Source: Paenibacillus brasilensis
Lineage (GTDB): Bacteria; Bacillota; Bacilli; Paenibacillales; Paenibacillaceae
Reading direction: 5' to 3'
Assembly: GCF_009363115.1 (NCBI RefSeq)
Contig: NZ_CP045298.1
Span: forward strand, 4,895,501 to 4,959,500
DNA length: 64,000 bases
This document shows positions 26,922 to 36,458 of this stretch, piece after piece. The notes beneath the pieces were generated by a model. It saw nothing but the letters and a program-made list of their open reading frames with translations. It searched no databases and had not been told where the DNA came from. Each line of letters starts with the position of its first letter. Within the stretch, counting starts at the first letter, position 1. Made by a program: the position numbers and the translations under genes.

Positions 26922-27065
26922 TGGAAAAATGGTTCCAAAGAATTATTTTCCAAAATTATTATAATTTATACAAACATTTCCTTTTATTGTGGTGTAATGG
27001 TTAAGTCTAGCACATCATGAACTAACAACACACACCATTAAAAAAATGAAAAGGATGTGTGTCAA

Positions 27066-27700
27066 TTGAAGTTCAAAAACACAGCAGTAATCCTTACAGG
27101 TGTTTTGGCTCTTACGGCAGTAGCTCCAATGGCAGCATCTGCCGCACCTATTCAACAATCGGAACAAGCAGAAGCAAACAAAGAGGTTAAACAATTGAGC
27201 GTAGACGCCGAAACCTTAAATGCTATCACGGATATTGAAAAGTTCATAAAGCTGGATGGGGATCATTATGTCTTGATCCTGCTGCAAAAGAAGTGGTAAG
27301 CGAAAGGGTATTTAATAACTATTCTAAAGCTGTCGAATCTGTAAATGATCAGCTGAAAAATGGTATTCTGCAAACAAAAAATGGGGCACTTGTCGCAAAT
27401 CCTAACTACGAAGAGATTGGCACGAATATGTATGGTAGTTGGCACTGGTGGGGGTATGCGTTAACTCTCTCGGATTACGAGACGAAGCACCAAATAGCAG
27501 TGATTGAGAATACAAAAGATACCGCTAATTTTGTATTTGCAATTCTTGCCGCAATCCCCAGCTTGCAAGGAACAATCGTACCATCGGTGATACTTAGTAG
27601 TGGCATGAGTTTAGTGCTAAATCGCATGAAGGAACACGATTACGGAAGAGGTGAAACTATTAATTTTCACCCCGGATACTTCGAAATAACAAGTAACTAA
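27066..27700 (+). pseudogene. Secreted protein of unknown function, frameshifted
   Basis: The start is TTG at 27066 with AAGGA ten bases upstream. Signal peptide MKFKNTAVILTGVLALTAVA with cleavage after AASA. The first frame ends at 27299, but a one-base loss near 27268 explains the change: the reading continues as DPAAKEVVSERVFNNYSKAV in the next frame to 27700. The mature protein would be about 185 residues with GSWHWWGYALTLSDYE in the middle and a hydrophobic stretch AILAAIPSLQGTIVPSVIL near the end. No family recognised. A secreted toxin or bacteriocin-like role is suggested only by signal peptide, hydrophobic segment and neighbours. Confidence 0.65.
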
Positions 27701-27710
27701 GGAGCATAGT

Positions 27711-27986
27711 ATGAATATGTATTTGCTTGTCCTTTTTGTTGCAATCATTGCTGGCAACATACTATTTAATAACTTCAAGAAAAGACAAGGAGAAGGTAGT
27801 AAAGCGCCTGATGTAGTAACAATTATAGGATTAGCTATCGGACTGGCGTTAGGCATCGCTCCTGTCTTTCTCAGTGGCATACAAGAGTGGACTTGGCACA
27901 CTACAGTCCTCGTGCTTGGTTCTGCTCTCGTTATTGGACGCATCCTGTATAGCTGGAGTAAAAATAGTCAATCAAAGGGCAGCTAA
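27711..27986 (+). CDS. Small membrane protein (candidate immunity-like)
   Basis: A 91-residue protein with three predicted membrane segments: YLLVLFVAIIAGNILF (5-20), TIIGLAIGLALGIAPVFL (37-54) and TTVLVLGSALVIGRIL (64-80). It starts ten bases after the secreted-protein gene, so the two are co-transcribed. A small membrane protein directly after a secreted hydrophobic protein is the common toxin/immunity layout, but no family match is visible. Confidence 0.65.
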   Translation: MNMYLLVLFVAIIAGNILFNNFKKRQGEGSKAPDVVTIIGLAIGLALGIAPVFLSGIQEWTWHTTVLVLGSALVIGRILYSWSKNSQSKGS

Positions 27987-28072
27987 TGAGGAAGAAAACT
28001 GTTTTTTACTATAGTAGGTGTTATCTTAGCATTCATCCTTGTGTGCTACTTATTCACCTTATAGTCGGCTAA
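27986..28072 (+). pseudogene. Single-pass membrane mini-protein, shifted in a T6 run
   Basis: The ATG overlaps the previous stop (TAATG). The open frame starts MRKKTVF and then runs out of hydrophobic sense. Removing one T from the T6 run at 28002-28007 gives a clean 25-residue membrane peptide, MRKKTVF followed by TIVGVILAFILVCYLFTL, ending at 28064. So this is either a decayed gene or a phase-variable or mis-sequenced homopolymer. It looks like a third member of the secreted/membrane operon. Confidence 0.5.
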
Positions 28073-28174
28073 CAACCTCCAAGTGCCACCAAATAAGGTA
28101 AGTCCATAATACTTGACTTTATGACTTACCCCATTCATAATTGGTATGAGTTGCCATACTCAGCGTCTAACAAG

Positions 28175-28200
28175 AGCCTTCCTTTAATGGAGGGCTTTTG
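28175..28200 (+). terminator. Terminator of secreted/membrane operon
   Basis: AGCCTTCC (28175-28182) pairs with GGAGGGCT (28189-28196) with one G-T pair, followed by TTT. Confidence 0.7.
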
Positions 28201-28250
28201 TAAATTTATAAAAAATAAAATGGAGTGACAATAATAGTGCACATTAGAAG

Positions 28251-28300
28251 CGCCCTGATCGGGAAGGCAACTGTTTTCATTCCTTGATCAGGGTGTTTTT
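28251..28300 (+). terminator. Second strong terminator
   Basis: Arms CGCCCTGATC (28251-28260) and GATCAGGGTG (28286-28295) with an inner GGAA/TTCC stem, then five T. It lies directly before the SLH remnant, so it may be that gene's old leader. Confidence 0.75.
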
Positions 28301-28634
28301 ACTGTTTCTTTACAGCCTACGTGAATATTATGCTCTTTCGGCTCATTCCATCAGGGCAGTGACACTGTGTTTCAGTCAATCCGCATTCGCGGCAAATACG
28401 TTCTCTGATGTGAATGGGACAAAATATGAATGGGCTGCCGAATCTATCCGTTCAATGGTTGACAAGGGCGTTATCAACGGCTATGCGGATGGGACCTTCA
28501 AACCAGGCAAAACCATAACGAAAGCGGAATTTGTACATATGTTTCACAAGCTTTTTCCAAAAATCAATCATTCCTCCGGGAAATCCTCAGACTTTGTGGA
28601 TGCGCGTAAGATGAACTGGACATACCCTTGTTAA
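28284..28634 (+). pseudogene. S-layer homology (SLH) protein, N-terminal stump
   Basis: The frame contains one clear SLH domain: FSDVNGTKYEWAAESIRSMV, then GVINGYADGTFKPGKTITKAEF. It follows a poor leader (CFSQSAFAANT). Coding sense ends at about 28611, where an IS3-type terminus begins. SLH proteins normally carry three such domains plus an extracellular enzyme, all missing here. Truncated by IS insertion. Confidence 0.75.
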
Positions 28635-28800
28635 GTAGACAGAACTAAAAAGATATCTTTTAATCAGCAGCCGTTTCTCGGTATTCTACTGGGGAACGGT
28701 TGTTTTGAAATCTATATAAGCAGAGACGACTTGGCAGCTACAGTTGCTCGCTGTTTTCCTTTGCGGGCTGCAATTCGTCGGTACTATGCGGATTTTTGAT
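28612..28800 (-). mobile_element. Remnants of an IS3-family and an IS110-family element
   Basis: An IS3-like terminus TGAACTGGACATACCC begins at 28612. On the minus strand NNRSPVEYRETAAD, then stop, is the end of an IS3-type OrfB (about 28663-28710). Next, the minus strand encodes YRRIAARKGKQRATVAA (about 28725-28790), the C-terminal signature of IS110-type transposases. Both are stumps. The rest, to 29056, shows nothing I can support. Confidence 0.6.
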
Positions 28801-29056
28801 TTCTTTGAGTACATTACCGATGAGGCTCAGGGTAGTTGGGAAGTAATCATAGCTTAATATTAATATGTTGTGGCTATTTTTATTACAAGACTTGAGTAAT
28901 CCTCGCTAAATCGGGATCGGTTATTTTCTCTTGTGAAAATCAGTTTCGTACGTTCAGTGTTAGTTGCGTTTAAGTGCAGTCTCGCTTTTAACCAGATATA
29001 TCTTGGCTTTCCACTAGGCATCACTTAGAAGAGTCCAAGTATTGAACTTGATGAAC

Positions 29057-30442
29057 CTACGACTCTTGCAATTGCCCTGACTCCCGGCGACGTCGGCTTA
29101 TGAAAACCAAGGACAAAGCAATTGCCGTGAGGATAATCCCAAGCAACCGAAATCCCTCGAAGCTGAACTTACCTCCCATAACGATGCCTATCAACAATGA
29201 AGAGAGAATGGTTCCAAAGTATCTTGAAGTACTAAATAATCCGGATGCTACACCGATTATTTCTTTCGGTGAACTTTTGAATAAGGCCGCCTGCATACCG
29301 ACATTGTTCAACCCGTTACTAATTCCGAAGGCAGCTAAAGCCAAACACACACTGATCACCGGCGAAGTTTGATTCAATGTCACGATCCACACTGACCCCA
29401 ATGTCATTAACATTGCGGACACTAACAACGCTGGCCTGGGTCCCGATTTATCGATCCATCGTCCTGCCAATGGAGAAGCAACGAGTGAGCACAAGCCTAA
29501 ACTTAGCATAAGAATCCCTGTATGGAATTCGCTGACATGACGTACCATTTGCAAGTAGGAAGGAAGCCCGAAAAAGAGCGAGTAAAAAAGAACGTTAACG
29601 AGCATAAATTCGATATTGACCCAAGTCATCGCAGGATATTTGGCGAATGTATGTAAAGGAATAAAGGGTGACGTCGTTTTTAACTCATGACGTACGAAAA
29701 CCAAAAGTAGCATGAGGCCTATCAATCCGACAATGATACTTAATAATGAGACATGTCCGGATGATTTTGCTGACAGTAATCCAACGAGCAGGGCAACCAG
29801 ACCCACTGTGAAAAGCAGGATGCCTGACGCGTCAATCATATTAATCCATTTACGAAAGGACATGTTGCTTGCAACGGATATTGGCGGTTCGTCCTTAGGG
29901 ATCGTCCTCCAGGCTAATAGAAAGCTTGCCACCACAAATGGAATATTGACGAAAAAGATAGCATGCCAACCCCACCAATGAATCAAGACCCCGCCAATAA
30001 AAGGTCCAATTGCTGCTGCCCCAGACAGGAATATGGACAAAACAGATAGCGCAGTCGCTTGCTTCTCTGTAATATGAATTCGTACAATGGCTATTCCAAC
30101 CGCAACTATCATGCTTGTTCCGATGGATTGCACAATACGGAACACGATGAGCCATCCAAAGTTTGGTGAGAGCGGAGCTAATAATGAGGCAAAGAAGGCT
30201 ACCAAAAGCCCGGTAAGAAATAACTTCTTGCGACCGAATAAATCACTGGCCTTTCCCATGACTGGTTGAGCAATAGCACTTGCAATGTAGAAAGAAAAAA
30301 TAATCCAAGAAACTACTGTAAAGTTAAGTTGGAACACATTTTGCAACCTTGGAATAGCAACAGAAACCATCGAAGAATTTAATGGGTTCAAGAGTATCCC
30401 CAATCCAACGGAAATCATCAACCACCAGCTACGGGCATTCAT
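29057..30442 (-). CDS. MFS drug-type exporter (DHA2, 14 TMS)
   Basis: A 461-residue transporter. Motif A is GKASDLFGRKKLFLTG, the antiporter motif C region IGPFIGGVLIHWWGWHAIFF, and a basic C-terminal tail (ISRRRRESGQL). Length and two extra central helices fit the EmrB/QacA group of proton-coupled multidrug exporters. It diverges from a LysR gene at 30557 with 114 bases between, a classical regulator-exporter pair. Substrates unknown. Confidence 0.87.
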   Translation of the reverse strand: MNARSWWLMISVGLGILLNPLNSSMVSVAIPRLQNVFQLNFTVVSWIIFSFYIASAIAQPVMGKASDLFGRKKLFLTGLLVAFFASLLAPLSPNFGWLIVFRIVQSIGTSMIVAVGIAIVRIHITEKQATALSVLSIFLSGAAAIGPFIGGVLIHWWGWHAIFFVNIPFVVASFLLAWRTIPKDEPPISVASNMSFRKWINMIDASGILLFTVGLVALLVGLLSAKSSGHVSLLSIIVGLIGLMLLLVFVRHELKTTSPFIPLHTFAKYPAMTWVNIEFMLVNVLFYSLFFGLPSYLQMVRHVSEFHTGILMLSLGLCSLVASPLAGRWIDKSGPRPALLVSAMLMTLGSVWIVTLNQTSPVISVCLALAAFGISNGLNNVGMQAALFKSSPKEIIGVASGLFSTSRYFGTILSSLLIGIVMGGKFSFEGFRLLGIILTAIALSLVFISRRRRESGQLQES

Positions 30443-30556
30443 TTTTAAGTCCCTCCAAAGTATTTTAATGATATCGTACTTGAAATAAGGTATTTACTCC
30501 AACGCATTACGTGTTATGATTCCATTGACTTGAGGGAATGGATGTGAGGGTAGGAA

Positions 30557-31444
30557 ATGGAACTTCTTCAATTGCAATATTTTATCGCGGTAGCTCGATT
30601 GGAACATGTGACCGAAGCTGCACGAAGTCTGCATGTTACTCAATCGTCACTGAGCAAAACGATTCAACGCCTGGAGGAGGATCTGGGGGCTCCTTTATTC
30701 GATCGAACAGGGAGGAAACTGCGATTGAATGAGTTCGGAAGCAGATTCCTTCGTCGTGCGGAAAAGGCTTTGTTTGAATTGGAACAGGGGAAGCAGGAGA
30801 TTAGGGATCTATCTATCCTGGAACATAGCACACTCGAATTGGCGGTAACCACCGCAAGCACGTTGCCTAATATCCTTCGAGAGTTTCGGAAAAAGATGCC
30901 TAATATCCATTTTCATGTACAAATGCTTGCCACGCAGGAAATGGTTACGCTTCTTCATAGAGGAGAGGTCGATTTCTGCTTGTCGTCACCTCCGATACAA
31001 GGGGATGATATTGAATGTCAAATCGTGTGCATCGACCCGATCCTTGTCGCTGTTCCAAAGGGGCATCGCCTGGCTAACCGAAAAAGCGTATCTTTGATAG
31101 AACTAAGGGATGAATGGTTTGTCGGTGTAAAAAGAGGCTACGGTACTCGCGATTTAGTGGACTCTGTATGCAAATCGGTTGGATTTGTACCCCGATATGT
31201 GTATGAGGGAGATGAACCTGCAAGGCTAAGCGCTCTTGTGGAAGCAGAAATTGGCATAGCTTTCATACCAAGCACGGCAAGGAATTTGCGAGAATATATC
31301 CAATATATTCCGGTTGATAATCACGAATTGGCAAGAGAAATCGCTTTATTATGGCACAAGAGTCGGTACATTTCGCGGGCTGCTCTGGAATTCCGTGAGG
31401 TAGTTGTAGAATATTTCGGGGCGATATCCCAACAGACAATTTAA
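30557..31444 (+). CDS. LysR-family regulator of the adjacent exporter
   Basis: A 295-residue LysR protein: HTH LQYFIAVARLEHVTEAARSL with TQSSLSKTIQRLEEDLGAPL, and an effector domain with the typical GIAFIPSTA near residue 240. It is unrelated in detail to the LysR at 23. Divergent from the DHA2 exporter, so it likely activates it on sensing a substrate. The shared region 30443-30556 would hold the site; I do not see a clear T-N11-A box. Confidence 0.88.
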   Translation: MELLQLQYFIAVARLEHVTEAARSLHVTQSSLSKTIQRLEEDLGAPLFDRTGRKLRLNEFGSRFLRRAEKALFELEQGKQEIRDLSILEHSTLELAVTTASTLPNILREFRKKMPNIHFHVQMLATQEMVTLLHRGEVDFCLSSPPIQGDDIECQIVCIDPILVAVPKGHRLANRKSVSLIELRDEWFVGVKRGYGTRDLVDSVCKSVGFVPRYVYEGDEPARLSALVEAEIGIAFIPSTARNLREYIQYIPVDNHELAREIALLWHKSRYISRAALEFREVVVEYFGAISQQTI

Positions 31445-31583
31445 TCGTGAGGGGCCGCAATAATACATCGTTAGGCCATTGATAATATAGAAGATTAGAT
31501 TAATGATAAAGATTATTTGCCCTTACCGTTCTCTTATTTTTTCATATGATGTTAGTGAATCTAAAGGAATGGAGTGAATAGGT

Positions 31584-32012
31584 ATGGCAATTAGTCCGCT
31601 TTGTAAACAGTTTGCCGCTATATTAAAGGCAACACCTCAAATTATTAATGGAGTCTGCACGGCATCTACGGTTAGAAATAACATCAAGCCGATTATTTTG
31701 GGGAAAAAGGCCAAGTCCTTTCTTGCAATCCCCCAAGCTTTTTCTTTTGAAAGTATTGGTCGTAACGGAAAAGGATTATGTCTTGGCGAAACCGTGATTT
31801 TGACCGCAGAAATTAATCCGTTTATCTCTCGACTCCGTAAACACGGCGTCAAAGTGACGGCACTGCACAATCACTGGCTCTTCGATAACCCCAATCTTTG
31901 GTACATTCACTTCGAAAAAGTAGAAAAGCCGCTTGTTTTCGCCACAGAAGTGCGTGATGCGCTTAATGTTTTGACAACGAAGCCCGTACGGCCGGTTAAC
32001 AAAAAAAAATAA
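31584..32012 (+). CDS. DUF1259 (LppY/LpqO-like) protein
   Basis: A 142-residue protein of the DUF1259 family. Visible family features are SFLAIPQAFSFESIG, the LGETVILTAEINPFISRLRK core and TALHNHWLFDNPNLWYIHFE, with conserved histidines that could bind metal. Many members have two such domains; this one has a single unit and no signal peptide. AGGAATGGAG precedes the ATG. Biochemical role unknown. Confidence 0.8.
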   Translation: MAISPLCKQFAAILKATPQIINGVCTASTVRNNIKPIILGKKAKSFLAIPQAFSFESIGRNGKGLCLGETVILTAEINPFISRLRKHGVKVTALHNHWLFDNPNLWYIHFEKVEKPLVFATEVRDALNVLTTKPVRPVNKKK

Positions 32013-32031
32013 GCGATCAATAAATGCGAGA

Positions 32032-32056
32032 GATCCGCTTTGGCGGATTTTTTTTG
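32032..32056 (+). terminator. Terminator after DUF1259 gene
   Basis: GATCCGC (32032-32038) with GCGGATT (32043-32049), then a T run. Confidence 0.85.
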
Positions 32057-32125
32057 TTATAGGCAGCACATGAGATAAAACAGAGTAATACTCTAAATTA
32101 GCCCATTTAACATAAGGAGGGCTTT

Positions 32126-32364
32126 ATGTTAAATAAAATAATTTTTGATTATATTGTCGTAGGAACTGATCCTGCGGGTACTGTAATCGCGAAAAACTCT
32201 ATACTTTTGGCAAAGGGAAGGCATTCCACAAAATGAAGTAGATGATCGTCATTCGAATGGACTATAGCTTCCCCCTCTCTTTGCTATAGACAACTCAATT
32301 GGGAAAACTTGGTGGAACCTCTATGAACAATGCTTGCCTCGAGATGAACGGTTTTAAAATATAA
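32126..32364 (+). pseudogene. GMC oxidoreductase, internally deleted remnant
   Basis: After AGGAGG the frame reads the FAD-binding start of GMC oxidoreductases, FDYIVVGTDPAGTVIAKN, and stops at 32236. A hundred bases on, GGTSMNNACLEMNGFKI resembles the later GMC segment (LGGSS-type motif). The flavin motif has D where G is usual (GTDPAG). Most of the gene is missing. From 32365 to 32745 I see no gene, only AT-rich sequence and a near-cre element at 32629. Confidence 0.55.
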
Positions 32365-32628
32365 ACAAAAAAATGTTTAATTGTAAACATTAATGTAACT
32401 TTATCTTGGGTAAAATTCACTGATTTTGCCTACTATTAAAAATATGTTCGATTCAGAGAATAAACAGTTCTCTATTATACTTCACTACACTACTCTCTAC
32501 CTTTTTTTGTAGTATGGGGTACATAAGCAAAGAACTCTATAATATATAGGATAAATCGGTGCTCCCTTAAGAAAAGGAAGGAGCTAGATCCCTTCTGGCG
32601 AGGTTAAATTTTCATTGATTTTTGCTCT

Positions 32629-32642
32629 TGAAAGCGCTACAC
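32629..32642 (+). promoter_or_regulatory. Cre-like element upstream of GH32 gene
   Basis: TGAAAGCGCTACAC fits the first half of the CcpA box and would fit fully if one T were inserted. Carbon repression would suit a fructan hydrolase, but the match is imperfect. Confidence 0.3.
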
Positions 32643-32745
32643 TTTACATTATATAAATTATCGTTTATATAAATAGTTATAAATGTAAATGAAAAAACAA
32701 ATAAATGCACAAATATTTTGATGATGAGGCTGGAGGTAAACCAAA

Positions 32746-32850
32746 ATGAGCTTGGTAATGCCTCCGAATCATATTGCACGGGAGATGGAAGACCTTCTAT
32801 ACAGGCCACCTTCTGCTTTTCAGGTAGAAGATGATTATTCGATAGAGTAG
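32746..32850 (+). CDS. 34-residue ORF in front of the GH32 gene
   Basis: ATG at 32746 follows a strong GGAGGT (32732-32737) and encodes MSLVMPPNHIAREMEDLLYR and 14 more residues, ending 16 bases before the GH32 start. It could be a translated leader coupling to the hydrolase, or a stump of a lost gene. No family recognised. Confidence 0.4.
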   Translation: MSLVMPPNHIAREMEDLLYRPPSAFQVEDDYSIE

Positions 32851-32866
32851 AAATGGAGGTTAATTG

Positions 32867-35800
32867 ATGAAAAAGAAATTCAATGCTGCACTATACATCC
32901 TCATGGTGTTGGCTATGATTATGACTTCATCTGGAGTTTGTGCAGCTAGTCCCGATACCGACTGGGCTGCAGTATCGGAAGGTGGCGCAGGAAAATCGGA
33001 AAAGGAGGGTCTTTCTATTTTAAAAAACGCTATCAATGTAAATACAAATTTGACAGGATGGCAGGTAAAGGGAAAAGGCAAGTGGGGAGATACCGAAAAA
33101 GGGCTCCTGCTGACATCTGATCCACAGGAGAATGTGATGGCCATCTCGGAAACAATAGCAGATGATTTCCTGTATGAAGCCGACGTTATGATCAAGGATA
33201 TGCAAGCGGATGCTTCTTTGCTCTTCCGTTCTAATGAAGATGGGTTGAATTCGTATATGCTTCAAATTTCACCGCAGTCCGGTATTATCCGTTTAAAAGA
33301 TGCGGTCAGTGGGACAGGTAAATTAAATGAAGCGCATCAGGTTTCTCTCAGGGCAGGGGAGATCTATCATCTCAAGGTAAAGGCTGAAGGGACCTCGCTG
33401 AAAGTTTATTGGGGAACTCAATACAAGCCTGTGATTGATATTCAAGACAGTTTATACCGCTCCGGCCGCCTTGGACTCCACGTCTGGAATGGGTCTGCCT
33501 TGTTCCAGAACATAACCGTTAGTGATCTCAAAGGAAATCTGGGTATGGTGCTTGTAAAAAAAGGACAGTGGCAGCCTGACCTCAGCGGCCAAAAAGGAAC
33601 GTCTGTGGACCAGAGAAAGGCCCAGCAAATCTATAGCAGGCAAGCTGCTGACTTTGTATATGAAGGAACAATCGCTTTCCGCTCCGATGCTGCCGCTGCC
33701 CTTGCTTTCCGCTCCTCTACCGATGGAGCCCGTGGATATGAAGCCACACTGGTAAAGGAAGGAGAGCAGGTCCGCGTATCCCTGACGAAAGCGGATGGAA
33801 CGGCAATTGCAGGTTCAGAACGATCTTATCCGAGCTTAGCGGGGGCAAAGCATTATGTGGAAGTAAAGGCGATGGGCAACCGGATTCAAATTTTCGTTGA
33901 CGGTTATACTCCGCCAGCAGTCGATGTAACGGATCATTCGTATTTAACAGGAAACGCTGGTCTTGTTGTGAAAGAGGGAAGTGCTTACTTTCAAGAAGCT
34001 TATATCACGGAAGCTAACAGTTATTATACTGAAACCTACCGTCCCCAGTATCACTATACACCGATCCGTGGTTACGCCAGTGATCCGAACGGGTTGGTCT
34101 ATTTCGAAGGTGAGTACCATCTTTTTCATCAGGATGGAGGCACATGGGCTCATGCCGTCAGCAAGGATATGCTGAGCTGGAAACGTCTGCCGATTGCACT
34201 TCCGTGGAATGATTACGGGCATATCTGGTCCGGATCTGCTGTGGCGGATGTAACGAATACATCAGGCTTGTTCGCGGATTCGGGCGGCAAAGGTCTGATT
34301 GCCTATTATACCTCCTATAACCCGGATGGTCCAAATGGCAACCAGCGCATTGGTCTTGCTTTCAGCAAGGATCAGGGGCGTACGTGGCAATACGCCAAGG
34401 ATCGTCCGATTGTGGTTGAGAACCCTGGCAAGAACGGGGAAGAACCGGGGGGATGGGATTTCCGCGATCCTAAGGTGATTCGCGACGACGAGCATAATCG
34501 TTGGGTCATGGTAGTGTCCGGTGGAGATCATATCCGGTTCTTTACATCGGTCAATTTGCTGGACTGGACGTTGACCGACAATTGGGGTTATGGAGATTAT
34601 GTTCGTGGCGGTGTGTGGGAATGCCCTGACCTGTTCCCGCTGGTCGTGCAGGAAACGTCAGAGAAGAAGTGGGTTCTCATGATCAGTACAGGCGCGAATC
34701 CGGCAACAGGAGGTTCAGATTCTGAATATTTTGTGGGAAGTCTGACTGCAGAGGGGAAATTCGTAAATGACAATCCGGCAGGAAAGGTGCTGAGAACGGA
34801 TTTTGGCAAGGAGTATTATGCATCCATGTCTTTCTCGGACATGACGGATGGGCGCAGAGTGATGTTGGCGTGGATGTCCAACTGGGATTATCCGTTCGCT
34901 TTCCCGACTTTGGGCTGGAAGGGGGAACTGACTGTTCCGAGAGAGGTTACTCTGGTCATGACCCCGGACGGACTCCGTCTCGCCCAGGGTCCGCTCAAGG
35001 AGATGGAGCATCTGCGCAGCAGGCTGTTCTCTGCAACTGACAAGATGATCAATCCATCTTCTCCAAACCTGCTGAAGGGACTTGTTTCTGGAGCATATGA
35101 GATTGAAGCCGAACTGGAGATTCCGGCTGGAAGTAACGTAACAGAGTTTGGTTTTAATGTACGTGAAGGTGCGAATCAGAAGACTGTGGTGGGTTATAAG
35201 CCAGGCGAAAGCAAATTGTTCGTGGACCGTTCTGCTTCTGGAGTTACGGATTTCTCCAATCTGTTTACCACAAGACATGAAACGGGGATGAAAGCCGAGA
35301 ACAAGCGGATCCAGATGCGGATTTTGGTGGATGAATCCTCTGTTGAGGTTTTCGCTAATGGAGGCAAGGTGGTTTTCTCCGAGGTCATATTTCCTGATCC
35401 TGCCAGCAGGGAGATGAGCTTCTATACCCAGGGCGGCAATGTGAAGGTTGTTTCTCTCACGGTAAACAAGCTTGGATCGGTGTGGAATTCGGACAGGGAT
35501 TCGGCAACACGGATTGCAATGGATACCGGTGACCGTGAACTGGGGATAGGGCAAAGCGAAACGCTGCGGGCGGTAGTGGAGAATGGGCCCGGCAACGGTG
35601 TTCACCCGCTGAAATGGAAATCCAGCAATGCCAAGGTGGTAGGCATAAAAGGAGCCAGCTCTTCCCAGGCAACCCTTATGGCCAAAAAAGAAGGCGAGTC
35701 CATCATTACTGTATCCACCCCGAATGGAAAGGCATCCACCAGCCTTCTTGTAAAAGTCTCCGGCGGCGAGTTCCATACCAGTCTCAGCGGCTGGACCCAA

Positions 35801-36313
35801 GATCCGTCCATGGCTTCATGGGTAGTCAGCGAGGATGGAATTCGTGGGAGGTACTCCAGCGACGCGAATTATATGGCTCAGGAGCAGGCGGGGGATTTTA
35901 CTTATGAAGCTGAACTGAAGCTTGGCACATCCGGCGGGGCTGGTTCACTTCTGTTCCGTGCAAGCGAGGATGGGCACAGCGGCTACTACCTGAATTTGGA
36001 TCCTAACATGAAGTCTATTCGCCTGTTCTACAAAATCAATGGACGATTCGAGGAACGGCAGGTTCTGGCCAAGGTCCCGGCCTTCATCCAGCCAGGCCAA
36101 ACCTATAAAATAAAGATTCAAGCGGAAGGCCCGCATATCGTGGTGTATGTGGAAGGGCTGAAAATAATGGATCTGAAGGATGGGACCTTTGCCGAAGGTC
36201 ATTTCGGACTTCATGTCTTTGGCGGCTCTGTCTCATATCAGAATGTAAATGTGACAGGAGGAGAACCGGCCAAGTTGAAGACATCAAGCCTCGTGAACGC
36301 AGCATTTTTTTAA
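32867..36313 (+). CDS. Large secreted GH32 fructan hydrolase (levanase/inulinase type)
   Basis: A 1148-residue protein. Signal peptide 1-27. Two beta-sandwich (DUF1080/LamG-like) domains at about 40-380, then the GH32 five-blade propeller at about 390-690. The nucleophile lies in YASDPNGL, the transition-state aspartate in FRDPKV and the acid-base glutamate in WECPDLFP. The GH32 C-terminal sandwich follows (about 720-865), then a Big_2-type Ig domain (LKWKSSNAKVVGI) and another LamG-like domain. It cleaves levan or inulin outside the cell. ATG at 32867 is six bases after GGAGGT. The repeated sandwich domains probably bind substrate. Confidence 0.92.
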   Translation: MKKKFNAALYILMVLAMIMTSSGVCAASPDTDWAAVSEGGAGKSEKEGLSILKNAINVNTNLTGWQVKGKGKWGDTEKGLLLTSDPQENVMAISETIADDFLYEADVMIKDMQADASLLFRSNEDGLNSYMLQISPQSGIIRLKDAVSGTGKLNEAHQVSLRAGEIYHLKVKAEGTSLKVYWGTQYKPVIDIQDSLYRSGRLGLHVWNGSALFQNITVSDLKGNLGMVLVKKGQWQPDLSGQKGTSVDQRKAQQIYSRQAADFVYEGTIAFRSDAAAALAFRSSTDGARGYEATLVKEGEQVRVSLTKADGTAIAGSERSYPSLAGAKHYVEVKAMGNRIQIFVDGYTPPAVDVTDHSYLTGNAGLVVKEGSAYFQEAYITEANSYYTETYRPQYHYTPIRGYASDPNGLVYFEGEYHLFHQDGGTWAHAVSKDMLSWKRLPIALPWNDYGHIWSGSAVADVTNTSGLFADSGGKGLIAYYTSYNPDGPNGNQRIGLAFSKDQGRTWQYAKDRPIVVENPGKNGEEPGGWDFRDPKVIRDDEHNRWVMVVSGGDHIRFFTSVNLLDWTLTDNWGYGDYVRGGVWECPDLFPLVVQETSEKKWVLMISTGANPATGGSDSEYFVGSLTAEGKFVNDNPAGKVLRTDFGKEYYASMSFSDMTDGRRVMLAWMSNWDYPFAFPTLGWKGELTVPREVTLVMTPDGLRLAQGPLKEMEHLRSRLFSATDKMINPSSPNLLKGLVSGAYEIEAELEIPAGSNVTEFGFNVREGANQKTVVGYKPGESKLFVDRSASGVTDFSNLFTTRHETGMKAENKRIQMRILVDESSVEVFANGGKVVFSEVIFPDPASREMSFYTQGGNVKVVSLTVNKLGSVWNSDRDSATRIAMDTGDRELGIGQSETLRAVVENGPGNGVHPLKWKSSNAKVVGIKGASSSQATLMAKKEGESIITVSTPNGKASTSLLVKVSGGEFHTSLSGWTQDPSMASWVVSEDGIRGRYSSDANYMAQEQAGDFTYEAELKLGTSGGAGSLLFRASEDGHSGYYLNLDPNMKSIRLFYKINGRFEERQVLAKVPAFIQPGQTYKIKIQAEGPHIVVYVEGLKIMDLKDGTFAEGHFGLHVFGGSVSYQNVNVTGGEPAKLKTSSLVNAAFF

Positions 36314-36458
36314 ATGGCCTTTTCGTCCGGGTACAGATATCGGTTCGTGTATGGATCGGATGCTAGGTGTAAGGTCTAAAATCTAATAGCATCTAGATGG
36401 CTTAGGCAAGTAGGTGATATTATTGAGAAATAAAATACTGCACCTAGTGGGAGAGCCA

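Noticed and set aside
34715..35800. 361-codon open frame antisense to the GH32 gene
   Set aside because: Shadow of a long real gene; composition is rich in H, R and S with no family features and no ribosome binding site.
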